Assembly (NCBI GenBank): GCA_003313425.1
Contig: NHZP01000085.1
Location: forward strand, 49,549-113,548
DNA length: 64,000 nucleotides
Reading direction: 5' to 3'
Source: Pseudopyrenochaeta lycopersici
Lineage: Eukaryota > Ascomycota > Dothideomycetes > Pleosporales > Pseudopyrenochaetaceae
The notes under the pieces are model-generated. The model saw only the letters and a program-made list of their open reading frames with translations. It searched no databases and was not told the origin of the DNA. Both the position numbers and the translations under genes were made by a program. Below are positions 10,096-19,328 of the stretch, in pieces; the stretch's first letter is position 1, and every line of letters begins with the position of its first letter.

Positions 10096-12657
10096 TTACA
10101 ATTGGTCTGTTCGAGCTCGTTTTCTTGACCGCGTTGATAGAGCAGGAGGCTCTTCCCTCTCGATATTATTCTCTTCTTCGTTCCTACTTACTATAGGTCT
10201 TTTGTTTCCCCCTGGTGGACTTGCTGTGACGTTGATGGTAATGTTGGGGACAGAGCTGGATGCTCCAAACGTAAAGTTATTATTCGTAACAGTAGAGTCA
10301 ATGTATGTGACTTGTGAAGCGGCTGCATCATCCTGTGAGGTGCCGCTTCTTTGCAGCTCATCAGTATCTGGCGACGGCCGGTCTCTATTTGATTGCGAGG
10401 CCGGTAGATCTGTAGAGGACTGAGATTGCAAGGTTGGTTGTTCTGCGTACGTCGTCGGTATCTGCGCCGTAGGAGGCTGGTTATGGTTATTGTTTCTGTT
10501 CTCGTTTACTGCTTGTCTAACAGCTCCAATCTGAGCCCCAATCTGAGCCCGGTAGCGTTCTCCTATAGCTTCAGTTTCGCTAAGGCGCGCGTTTATAGCC
10601 CTGATCCGTTGCCAGAGGGTATCCTGATTTCTTGAGTCTGGTGGTTGCGCAATCGAGAATTGGTTAGGGAAATTATGGTGATGATTAAGGATAGGGTAGG
10701 GGAGTTGAGATGAGACGCTTTGATTAGATGCAGTAAGGTGCTGGGAAGACGCGATCTGGCTAGGACGGTGATAGGATACTCTAGGTTGACTAAGAGGGTT
10801 GGGAGCCTGGCCCGTCCTTCGTTCCTGGAAATACGTTGTGCCTGATTGATACCGGTTTCGAGCTTCATCCTGTTGTTCCCTCTGGCCGCTTGACGATACT
10901 AAATTTCCTCGTCTCCGAGCCTCTGTCTCTCGCGTAGTTCGTTTCATTCTCTTCTTAACTGGACGACCTCGGGAGGTACCGATAACAGGTGGCTTTGTAA
11001 ACCCATCAGGTTCGAGATCATCTAGTAGAACCGGCAATAGGGAGCACTTGTACTGCTCACGATACTCAGAAATCTCGTAGAATTTGGCGATATAATCCTC
11101 GGGTTTAATATTGAAGAATCGACACACAGCAATTGCATGTCTACAAGGAATTTTATGATCTTGAAAAGCGAGACAAGAACATTTCTGAGCTTTAAGCTGA
11201 ACAAGACGAGTATTCCGGTCTCCTGGATTTGCTCGGTATACAATAGCTACCAAGTTCTCGCGCTCCTGAGGAGTTACAAGATACTGGTCGCTATCCTCAA
11301 GCTCTTTCTGGAAATATGCAAAGGCATAGTTAGTGTACTTTATATCTTTCTGGGGCTTATGACGTCTTTCGTAGAACTTTGACATCATGTATGTCCATAG
11401 ATGGTGGAGTGAATGGAGTATTGGTAGGTTACGAGCCTCCATCCATGCGCTGTTTACTGACTCGGAGATGTTGGAACATGTTTGCCCAAACCGTGGGAAG
11501 TCGACCAGTGGTGCGTATGATGTTGCGTAATGCTCTCTATCGATATGATCGAGGTAGTGACGCGCGGGAGCTGACAGAGACTCAATTTGGTCAAGACAAG
11601 CTTTAAACTTCGCCTTAGTGTCGACTAGGCAAGCAGCTCGGAATATCCTCTCGACTTTCTTTCCGTATTCGTTTCCGACGTTCTCCGCAAGATGTTGTAT
11701 GCAGCAATAATGGAAAGCTTTGGGGAATACCTCCGAGATAGCTGGAATTAGACCCTTTGCCCGGTCGCTGACGATTGTAAGATATTCAAAATTGGTACGT
11801 TCTTGCTCAGTCGTCTCAAGGTTGTCCAGAAAATATTCCCTAAAACCATGGAGAAAGTTGAGCCACGATTCTTTAGACTCGCTTCTGGCGAACCCCCACA
11901 TTAATGGCAGGATCTCCTCATTAGAGTCAAGCATTGTTATAACAAGAAGAACTAGGTTGTTGTCCGATTTCATATGGGCACCATCAACACAAATGAACTT
12001 CCGGGAGTGCCAAAATGCATGAATACAAGCTCGTGGTGCCACGTGGCACCATTCAAAGGTTCCATCGTCATCCCTAGATATGGCAGCGTTCGCCCTTGAA
12101 GTGGCGTAGTTTCCTTCGTCGTCCAGCTCCGTATTCGAGTCTAAGCCGCTATCCGTAATGGCCTCAAGGAATGGAAGGATAAGCTGGAAGGACTTCTCTG
12201 TGTCCATAAAGGTACTCTTTTGGATCTTCTTCTTTGCGCGCCACGCCTGCTTATACGATATCTGATTTGAGTGCTGAAGTCTTTCAGCATTCTGGATCTG
12301 GCGCGGCTTTGTTTGAAAATCGCTCTTAACCATATCCCCATGCCGGTGGGCAATAAGCCTCGCAGAGCTTGATGCTTTCCAGTCGTGATGGGAGCTAAGG
12401 CCGCAGGTATGAGGGACGAACTTTCGAAGCTCAAAGTGGTCGGATCGGTTCATATAGGCGATTCGAATGAAGAATTTGCACCCTGTGTCGCTGCTAGAAC
12501 GGCAACTAGCGTGGAATCTCGTTGGGTCGCTGGATGTTACTTTAAAAGAGAGCCTCTGGGAGGCCATAACGTGAAAAACTGCCTCTTTTGCGGCCTGGAT
12601 TGATATAAACGTCTGCCCAACATATAGCGTATTAGGAAGCCCCTGGGAGGTCTCCAT
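10096..12657 (-). CDS. MULE (Mutator-like) transposase, intact
   Basis: An 853-residue intronless transposase. Residues ~1-110 form a FAR1/WRKY-like zinc region (CRSSSDTGCKFFIRIA with a downstream HTC). The central MULE domain (~215-400) has CVDGAHMKSDNN and IVSDRAKGL, consistent with the first two catalytic Asp residues. A SWIM zinc finger follows (CSCLAFQDHKIPCRH, ~510). The last ~280 residues are Gln/Ser/Pro-rich and low in complexity, ending in a basic SRKRARTDQL-like tail that may be nuclear targeting. There is no internal stop, so the copy is young or has escaped RIP. I could not find its TIRs in the flanks. Confidence 0.88.
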   Translation of the reverse strand: METSQGLPNTLYVGQTFISIQAAKEAVFHVMASQRLSFKVTSSDPTRFHASCRSSSDTGCKFFIRIAYMNRSDHFELRKFVPHTCGLSSHHDWKASSSARLIAHRHGDMVKSDFQTKPRQIQNAERLQHSNQISYKQAWRAKKKIQKSTFMDTEKSFQLILPFLEAITDSGLDSNTELDDEGNYATSRANAAISRDDDGTFEWCHVAPRACIHAFWHSRKFICVDGAHMKSDNNLVLLVITMLDSNEEILPLMWGFARSESKESWLNFLHGFREYFLDNLETTEQERTNFEYLTIVSDRAKGLIPAISEVFPKAFHYCCIQHLAENVGNEYGKKVERIFRAACLVDTKAKFKACLDQIESLSAPARHYLDHIDREHYATSYAPLVDFPRFGQTCSNISESVNSAWMEARNLPILHSLHHLWTYMMSKFYERRHKPQKDIKYTNYAFAYFQKELEDSDQYLVTPQERENLVAIVYRANPGDRNTRLVQLKAQKCSCLAFQDHKIPCRHAIAVCRFFNIKPEDYIAKFYEISEYREQYKCSLLPVLLDDLEPDGFTKPPVIGTSRGRPVKKRMKRTTRETEARRRGNLVSSSGQREQQDEARNRYQSGTTYFQERRTGQAPNPLSQPRVSYHRPSQIASSQHLTASNQSVSSQLPYPILNHHHNFPNQFSIAQPPDSRNQDTLWQRIRAINARLSETEAIGERYRAQIGAQIGAVRQAVNENRNNNHNQPPTAQIPTTYAEQPTLQSQSSTDLPASQSNRDRPSPDTDELQRSGTSQDDAAASQVTYIDSTVTNNNFTFGASSSVPNITINVTASPPGGNKRPIVSRNEEENNIEREEPPALSTRSRKRARTDQL

Positions 12658-13045
12658 TGTAACTCTTCGTAATTATTTTGTCGCAACAACGCGCGATTTT
12701 ACGATAAAACGCGTCCATTTTAAATCGCGTCGGACGCGTTCTAAGCTACTCAAGCGCTAATGTAAGAGGTGAGGCTACTAACGAAATAGTGGCATTTGGG
12801 GAAGAAATGGGGAAGAAACAGTGGTATTTCGGTCCTTTTTTAGCCGAGGTCACATGTGTGGTAGTGTATTGAAAACAGTGGTAGATGGGGAATTATAAAC
12901 GATGCGCGAGAGCTCGCGAGAGGCTTGGCTCTCGCAACCCCTCACCAAGAACCCTGGTTCTACGGCCCGACTACCCCCCCAAGAACCCATAGTTATTTGA
13001 AGGCCCCCCCGGTCGCGATTATTACCCAGTTATCCACGGACCCCC
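12658..13045. other. Flank between MULE and Crypton
   Basis: 388 bp. It contains CpG-rich repeats (ACGCGCGATTTTACG, AAACGCGTCC, CGGACGCGTT) just upstream of the MULE start and the palindrome-like GCGCGAGAGCTCGCGAGAG near 12904. This is probably the MULE promoter/terminal region followed by the Crypton leader. No gene seen. Confidence 0.45.
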
Positions 13046-15386
13046 TTGACTTTGGCTTTGGAACGCGCGATCACGTGCCACCGCGTCAGCATGCCTTCGA
13101 CTCCCTTCTGCTTTCCCCCTCCCATAACGGAAGTTTTAGCTTCGGAAGTGGCCCTGATGGCGGCCGCGACGGCCGCGACGGCCGTGACGACCTTCCTTCC
13201 TGTCCCTGCTGCCCCTGCTAGTGCTGTAGAGCATCGCGCGGCCCTTGATGTCGAGCTCTTTGCGCAGGGCGCGCGCGCGCTCGCGCAGGCGCGTGAGACT
13301 CGGCCTAGGAATACAAACAAGACGTACGATCCGAAGCAGAAGGAGTGGCAGCAATTCTGCGCGGAGAAAGGATTCGAAGATGGTGAGCTTGTGTGCGAAA
13401 ACAAGTTGATCTGGTTCCTGAACGAGCGCGTCCTGGACCGAGAGCTTCGGACCTCGCGATACACGAAGAAGGTGAACCGTACGACTACGGACGGCGAGCT
13501 GGTCCGGCAGACACTGGGGCCCAGCGCTATCAAGTCGTACGTAGCTGCCATCAGTCGACCTGTGGTCCTTCCAGAAGAGTAAAGGCATAAACACGCACCC
13601 GACTCCGCGCGGGGAGGGCCTGAACGGCCTGCTAAGGGCTCGCCAGCGCGCCGAGCATAAACGGCGCCGGCTCGAATTTACCGACAGGGCTGCGGGGACG
13701 CTGCAGGACGGCTATACAGAGGCGAAGATGATCGATGCTATACGGTTCTGTTGGGAGGGCTACCGCCAGAGGAAGCAGCAGTCGAAGCAGTCGACAGAGC
13801 CGTACCTGCGCACTGCCGTCGATTTTCTGCTCGCCCACAACATGCTGCTGCGGAGCGAGGCCCGCCTGCAAGCCGAACTCCCTGATTTCTTCACAGTCTC
13901 GCTACGGGATGAAGGCCCGACACCTTGCTACCCAATGATTATGATTATGGATAATGGCAAGACGAACCCAATGGGGCGACTGGAGTACGGGGCCGTCATG
14001 AGGCACCGGAATCCGCTGCTCTGCACTATGGCACACACAGCCTTTTACTTCTTCTACCGCTGGAACGTTGCAGGCGAGCCGCCTCCTAGCTTCCGTCGGC
14101 GCGAGCTATGGTACAGCCTGCACCTAATCAAGGGGGAGCATACAGCAAAGATGATGACGTACGATACGCAGCTAGGTTGGATTAACAAGATGTTTGCTGG
14201 AGCGAACGTTATGTCGCTGAAGAAAACGCACGCGGGCCGATCACAAGGGGCGAGGCATGCTGAGCTTAAGGGCGTCAGCGAGGGCCAGATCCGCCGCGCG
14301 GGGCGGTGGAACAGTGACTCATTAACGAACTGCTATCTTACCCAACTTCCGCGCAAGTTTATACGGAGCATGGCTGGCTTTAGCCCGTCTGCGCAGGGCA
14401 GCTTCTACCTGCCACGAGCGAAGGTACTGCCTCCGCGATCACTTGAGCAGGCTGTGTGGCCTTTTGTAGACAAATGGCTGGCGTGGTTCGACTCGTACGC
14501 GGATGGTAGGGAGGAGGAGAAGAGTAGCCATGCCGCCGCCGCCGACGACGACGACGACCGCACCGACCTCGCGGCTCAGGGCTTTCTCCGTTTACTGCAG
14601 CAGCTCCGCATCCTCCTCCTCCAAGACTCGGTAGTTATGAGGCAAGAGTTTCCTGCGCACCCAATCTGGGCTGACCCTATCTTCGCCCGAGCTGATTACC
14701 TGGCGTTCGCAAAGGACGTGGAGCTTTCACTACTGGACGTGGAGGAGCCTGAAGAAGTACAGATTCGGAAGACGCTTCCTGCTATTGCCGAGCGTCTGAG
14801 CATCCTACAGCAGGGCCTCACGCGAGAGGTCAACGACTGGGGTGCGGAAACGAGAGAGCGGCTTAACAGAATCGAGATAAGGCTGGGGGACTTGCTTGAG
14901 GGCCGTATCTCCCTGACGCTACATCCTACTATGCGTCGTACGACGATAACGGCGGCTTCCGGCTCTGCCACGCCTGCTTCAGCAGCAATGACAGTGAAGC
15001 CCGCCGCCGCCGCGCTCTTCTCCCAGGAGCTACAGGAGCCGGAGCAGCTGCAGCTGCCGCCGCCGCCACCGCCGCCGTTGTACGTTCTCTCCCGCGCGGT
15101 GACAACTGTCCCACAGCTGTGGAGGGAGTGGACGGTAGGTCTTATGGGTGGCCCGTCTGTGCAAGGATTAGAGGATCTGTACGGGTCTCGCTGGCGTCAG
15201 AAGCACAGCGAACAGGTATTCTATGGGCGACGAAAGGTTATCATTGATGAAATTCGGAGACGGCAGGCACAGGGCATGAGTATAGGCGCCGCAGTGGAGG
15301 ACGTAGAGCTGGTTCGGCAACGGGGTCAATTGTCGCTCTATCAGCTGTACCAGCTACTCAACAAGCAGAAAAAGTGCGCTTCGTAG
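13046..15386 (+). pseudogene. Crypton tyrosine recombinase with GCR1_C domain, one frameshift
   Basis: Two collinear open stretches, 13046-13582 and 13728-15386, are one protein interrupted by a single-base insertion near 13555. Dropping one base after GCCATCAG joins the frames through the whole interval without a stop. The first part has the core-binding type region (TYDPKQKEWQQFC ... LIWFLNERVL). The second has the recombinase catalytic region (THAGRSQGARHAELKGV, QIRRAGRWNSD, then CYLTQLPRKF with the candidate nucleophile Tyr). An acidic and coiled-coil middle leads to a GCR1_C-type DNA-binding domain (LWREWTVGLMGGPSVQGLE ... YGRRKVIIDEIRRR). This combination is typical of fungal Cryptons, DNA elements without TIRs. 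A likely alternative start is 13091. The region is GC-rich. The frameshift could be real or an assembly error. Confidence 0.82.
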
Positions 15387-15655
15387 TGAATGCTATAAGC
15401 CATGCGCACCTGTAGTATCGCCTGCATTTTTACCCCGATTTCGCGCACAACATGGTGCAAAAATCAAAAAAAGGGGCCGCCCTCCGGGCGTGCCAAGACT
15501 TTTGGTATACCAGAGGTTATCCCAGAGGTTGGGGGTTCTCGCTTAATAACGCGCGTGATCTCGGGAACAAATCGACCCCCATATAACTCGTAATTATTAC
15601 GCCAAGCAGTGGTAAGGCGGTCATTTGCCGGCTCTTTTTCTGAAACCAGGTGTGG

Positions 15656-15671
15656 GGGGACAAATCTCACT
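15656..15671. repeat. Extra inverted TIR-unit copy outside the MULE end
   Basis: GGGGACAAATCTCACT lies just outside the left TIR of the MULE at 15672. It is the exact reverse complement of 15676-15691 inside it, separated by GGCT, so the DNA end forms a 16-bp hairpin. The right end lacks an equivalent. Confidence 0.75.
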
Positions 15672-15737
15672 GGCTAGTGAGATTTGTCCCCAAGGTTTTG
15701 AGATTTGTCCCCAAAATGAGATTTGTCCCCAATGCTA
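15672..15737. repeat. Left TIR of the Hop-like MULE
   Basis: 66 bp containing three direct copies of GAGATTTGTCCCCAA (15679, 15700 and 15718) after CTAGT. It matches the right TIR except for one T/C difference near the inner end. Confidence 0.9.
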
Positions 15738-15845
15738 GCCATAACTCTACTAGCGCAAAAAAAAAATTACAAAACGCCATGTAACGACACTTCGACGTCT
15801 TCAGTGGCTCAAACTATCAACTTTGTCTCATTGAATCTATCCTCT

Positions 15846-16022
15846 TGTCAGAATTTTAATGAATCTTTTTGGTCATGATCGTGGATGAGAATTAATTGAA
15901 TTTTGCGTTGGTTCTGTTTTCTCTCCTTTTTAAACACAGACCTGATACATCGATGATACATAGGTGATACCGTCCACGATGCAGTATTCGTATACTTCAG
16001 TTTTTATGCCTCTTATCTGACA
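15846..16022 (-). repeat. Copia-family solo LTR, 5-bp TSD CCTCT, at the MULE stop codon
   Basis: 177 bp, TGTCAGAATTT to TTATCTGACA, flanked by CCTCT at 15841-15845 and 16023-16027. It is about 93% identical by eye to the LTR at 59573-59747, in the same orientation, so it comes from the same copia family. Its right target duplicate overlaps the MULE stop codon (16026-16028). Confidence 0.92.
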
Positions 16023-16025
16023 CCT

Positions 16026-18526
16026 CTATTGACGTCGTTTTCTCTTGCGCGGGCTGAGATCTTTCCAAGCTTCAGAAGCCGTCGCTGCTGCAGCACGCTT
16101 AGGACGCTGTCTTGGTACATTCTGAAGCTCGAGCAGAGAATTTTGCGCATCCACTTGCGCGAATCTCTCTCCGTAGAAGGCTTCCATGTCTCCAAAGTGA
16201 TAGTTCCATGCCATTGTGGGGGTACAGGAAGCAAACAACCCTTCTGTAGCGAGCGCCATATTCCGTGCTTCAACCAACTCTGCAGGGTCATCTTCCTGTC
16301 CCGTCTCTGCCAGGAAGTTAATCGCTGAGATCATGTCATTGCACTCATATAGAACGGGCTGAGACCGTCGACGTTCGATGTCGGCTAGGAACTCTTCCAA
16401 CGACGGAGGTTGCCAAGCAGGAGGTGGACCCATAGTGACAGACACAGCAACAGCTACAGGCGGAGACGAACGGAGGAATGGGGGAGGAGGTATAGGAGCA
16501 GGTGCAGGGATCGATACAGATACACAGGTAGTCATAGGATTCACATTTGGCACAGATGTAGGAATCGACATGGTAACAGAGGTGTTTACTTGTCGCAGGG
16601 CTTCAGCGAGTGTTTGACCCTGAGGTTGAAGGTGAGGTTGGAAGTGAGGAACAGAAGGGGGCACGCGTCGCTCGAAAGCTGATGGATCTCGTCGAGTTGA
16701 TGCCTCGTTCCTCCTCAGCCCACCTCTTGTTTGAGCGGTGAGAGGCTCAAGGACAGACTGATGTGGCCTTGGAGACAGGCAGATTGATGGCCCTTGTTCA
16801 CGTTGATACCGCCAGTGGTCATCGTAGAGGTGATTCAGTCGTAGCGTTGAACCAGATCTCCTTACGTCTTGCAGCGTATGGCGACACGGAAGGCCATTTG
16901 TTTTCTCGAATAGGCCTGAACAAGGATGTCCGCCGCGACGCTCTCTCTGCTCCTTCTGGAGCAGCAGATCCTGTTGCCTAATGCGCTCGATCGCCGGTGG
17001 CGTCAGCACGTTATGGATGCCAGGAGGCAGGAATGGCATTGCCTCTAGCTTATGCCCGAACTTGACGCTATGTTTGGAGGAAGCAAGTTCCTTTCTGTAC
17101 TTGTTGTATTGACTCCTGACCATTTGCTCAATCCTCCCTACAACGCGCAGCAAGTCGCCTCTCGAAGTCATGAGGTAGTCCTTCAGGACCTTGTGCATTC
17201 CTTCAACAGGCGAACTTGTGATGGTATTATAGTGTCGGTGGTGAGAAGTCCAAGCAGCTGCCCACTCAGTGCGTGTAAGGTATTGGTTGTCTTGCAGGTA
17301 TCTGCAGAGTTCCTGCTGGTGGCTGTAGTCTTTAAGCAGATCGTTCCACTTCAGCTGGAACTCCAGTGGTCTCTTTGCGTAGACGAGCTGCCCTAGTTAG
17401 TTCTGCAAGCAACTTTTTTAGAGGACGGCTTCCTCAAAGTCTCTTAGGCGATTGGCATGGGGCATACCTGAGTCCAACGCTTCATGAACGCAGCCCTGTG
17501 TTCAACAATCCTCTGCTTCTCCTCTTTCGTTGCGCCATCGGCGTCTCGCCAGGTCTGCTGAGCCTTCGTCTGGACGTTCTTGTTAATATGCCACACGCAT
17601 AGAAGCTGAGGGACTCCTGGAAGTAGCGAGCGAGCTGCTATCTTCAACGCCTCTTCCTGATCACTGATAAATACCTGTGGTCGTTGTATCCCTGTCTTAA
17701 GCAGGAAGTTTGCAATTGCCCAATAGTAGTCTGCTTGTGTCTCATTGCTAAGGAAGCAGAAGCCCGCAGAGAAGAAGGTCTGTAGGTTGGTGCAGCCGAG
17801 TATGTGCAACAGTGGGAGTCTATACTTGTTGGTGCGGTATGTGCAGTCCATCAACAGTACGTCAGGGTTTGCCACCAGCAACTCAACCTGCTTCTGGTGG
17901 GCGAAAAAGAGATTTTGTACGCGGTTATTATCATCCTTCCTCACTGCAAAGACCCAGTCTGCCGTAGATAAGTCGTCTAATAATGTCTCCATTGGACTCC
18001 TGCCGTTCAAGTGTTTCTCCCGAATTGCCTTCCTCTCACCTCGGATATCAGTGGCAGAGATCAGTGTGTTTTGGTCTTCCCTTTGGATCGCCGCTAGTAT
18101 CTGCATCGGCCGCGCCCCAGCGTGCGTCATTGACTCAATTACTTCCTTCTGTGACGATGTACGCCTGCGATAGACATTGTGCGCGCTAGGGTTGATTGAT
18201 CGGGGGTGATTGTGGTGCTTGTCTTGCACCTCTAGCTTCCACTGGCTGGTGAGCTTCACCTTGAAGATAACGAGCTTGAAAGGGCATCCTGTTGAGCGCG
18301 TGCTTGTACTCAGAACCTTTGCACTTGACTGGTAGTGGTTCCTAAAGCAATCGCAGTGGTAGTAATAACGTGTCTTGACATCTGAATTGTGAGGCCAACT
18401 CCGCTTAAGGACAAAGCCGTAGCCGTGCTGCATGCCATGCGTCTTGAGCGCATCATACGCTTCTTCATAGGAGCTGCAGAGCTGGTCTGGAGGGGGGGGT
18501 AATGTCTTCCATACTGAGATGCTCAA
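16026..18526 (-). CDS. Hop-like MULE transposase, two exons
   Basis: Exon 1 is 18526-17468 (353 codons) and exon 2 is 17387-16026 (454 codons with stop), giving 806 residues. The 80-bp intron 17467-17388 has donor GTATGC, branch CTAAC and acceptor GGGCAG, and joins the frames in phase 0; without it the frame stops 8 codons past the donor. The N-terminus is a FAR1-type zinc region (YYYHCDCF ... TGCPFKL ... HHNHP, residues ~50-125). The MULE catalytic region has LLMDCTYRTNKYRLPLL and VFISDQEEALKIA. A Cys-His block (HPCSGLF ... LPCRHTL) resembles a SWIM finger. The Pro-rich C-terminus ends in KRKRRQ. The length is close to that of the Fusarium Hop transposase. With near-identical TIRs, the element may be autonomous. 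Confidence 0.85.
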
Positions 18527-18661
18527 GACAAGAAAACAAATTCAGCACCTACGTTCTTCTCTAACTGGTTGCCTGTGGCGGAGACGCGATGGTGTCGCGG
18601 TAGTGTCGCGTTCAATAGATTACGCGCTAAGCCAAGCTAGGTGATTGATTTCCACTAGCAT

Positions 18662-18727
18662 TAGCGTTGGGGACAAATCTCATTTTGGGGACAAATCTCA
18701 AAACCTTGGGGACAAATCTCACTAGCC
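18662..18727. repeat. Right TIR of the Hop-like MULE
   Basis: 66 bp, the inverted complement of 15672-15737 with one mismatch. It contains three copies of TTGGGGACAAATCTC. The transposase gene starts 135 bp inside it. Confidence 0.9.
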
Positions 18728-19328
18728 TGTCGCATCTTGCACAACTTTAACGTTTATATTAGGGATTGTCTCCGCCCAGCTAATTAGCCCCGTTTGTGTT
18801 CCCGCAATGTCGCTACACAGGAAAGAGGTGGATGTATATCCTGCTGTAGAGCTGTTCAGTTCTAGAGCTTCGGCTTCCCCGTCAGTTACGCTATATTTAT
18901 GGACTAGAACACCAGGAGATTCGGCGGCTTACTACGATTGGCGATAGTTTCCTTCGACAAGACGCTGTGGACTTCATTAATCACTTCTGTAGTAAATGGA
19001 ATACAGGTGACCCTTGGGTCAGCCTTGCACACATGGCAAGGCTACGTGTTCAGCCGCACCTACTCTTCGTAAAGCCTGTCTAGCCATCCTAGGAGATGGC
19101 AAAGAATAGCAAAGACAGCCCGTTGTGGTCCTGCCATGTGCCGCCTTTAATGCAGAACTCTAGTAAAGCCCTACATTCTGTTCTATATGCGTTTGCTGAC
19201 ATCGTACTCAGGTAGGCATACTCTAGTACCAACTGATCAGCCTGCCTCCCATCCTTTTGGCTGCCGCCGTTTGAGCCTCCACGTCCCTCTTCCTGCCGTA
19301 TGCGTCTCTTGTAGCTTCACACGGAACG
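18728..19328. other. Upstream region of the HET-NACHT-WD40 gene
   Basis: 601 bp between the MULE end and the NLR-like gene start. There are no convincing coding segments. It must contain the promoter of the 19329 gene, so the MULE insertion lies about 600 bp upstream of that start codon. No clear TATA or CAAT arrangement could be assigned. Confidence 0.45.

Larger units (their letters stand above)
15672..18727 (-). mobile_element. Hop-like MULE transposon with 66-bp TIRs
   Basis: A 3.06-kb element bounded by inverted repeats 15672-15737 and 18662-18727, 65 of 66 bases identical. It carries one two-exon transposase gene on the minus strand. A copia-family solo LTR (15846-16022) sits between the gene's stop codon and the left TIR. 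I see no 8-10-bp target duplication, perhaps because the left end abuts another copy of the TIR unit. Confidence 0.88.

Noticed and set aside
13030..13594. Large antisense frames in the GC-rich Crypton region
   Set aside because: High GC removes stops in all frames; the plus-strand frame has the domain motifs.
13046..15386. Starship captain (DUF3435) identity for the tyrosine recombinase
   Set aside because: The C-terminal GCR1_C block and the GRWNSD...CYLT pattern fit Cryptons, and no cargo boundary is seen.
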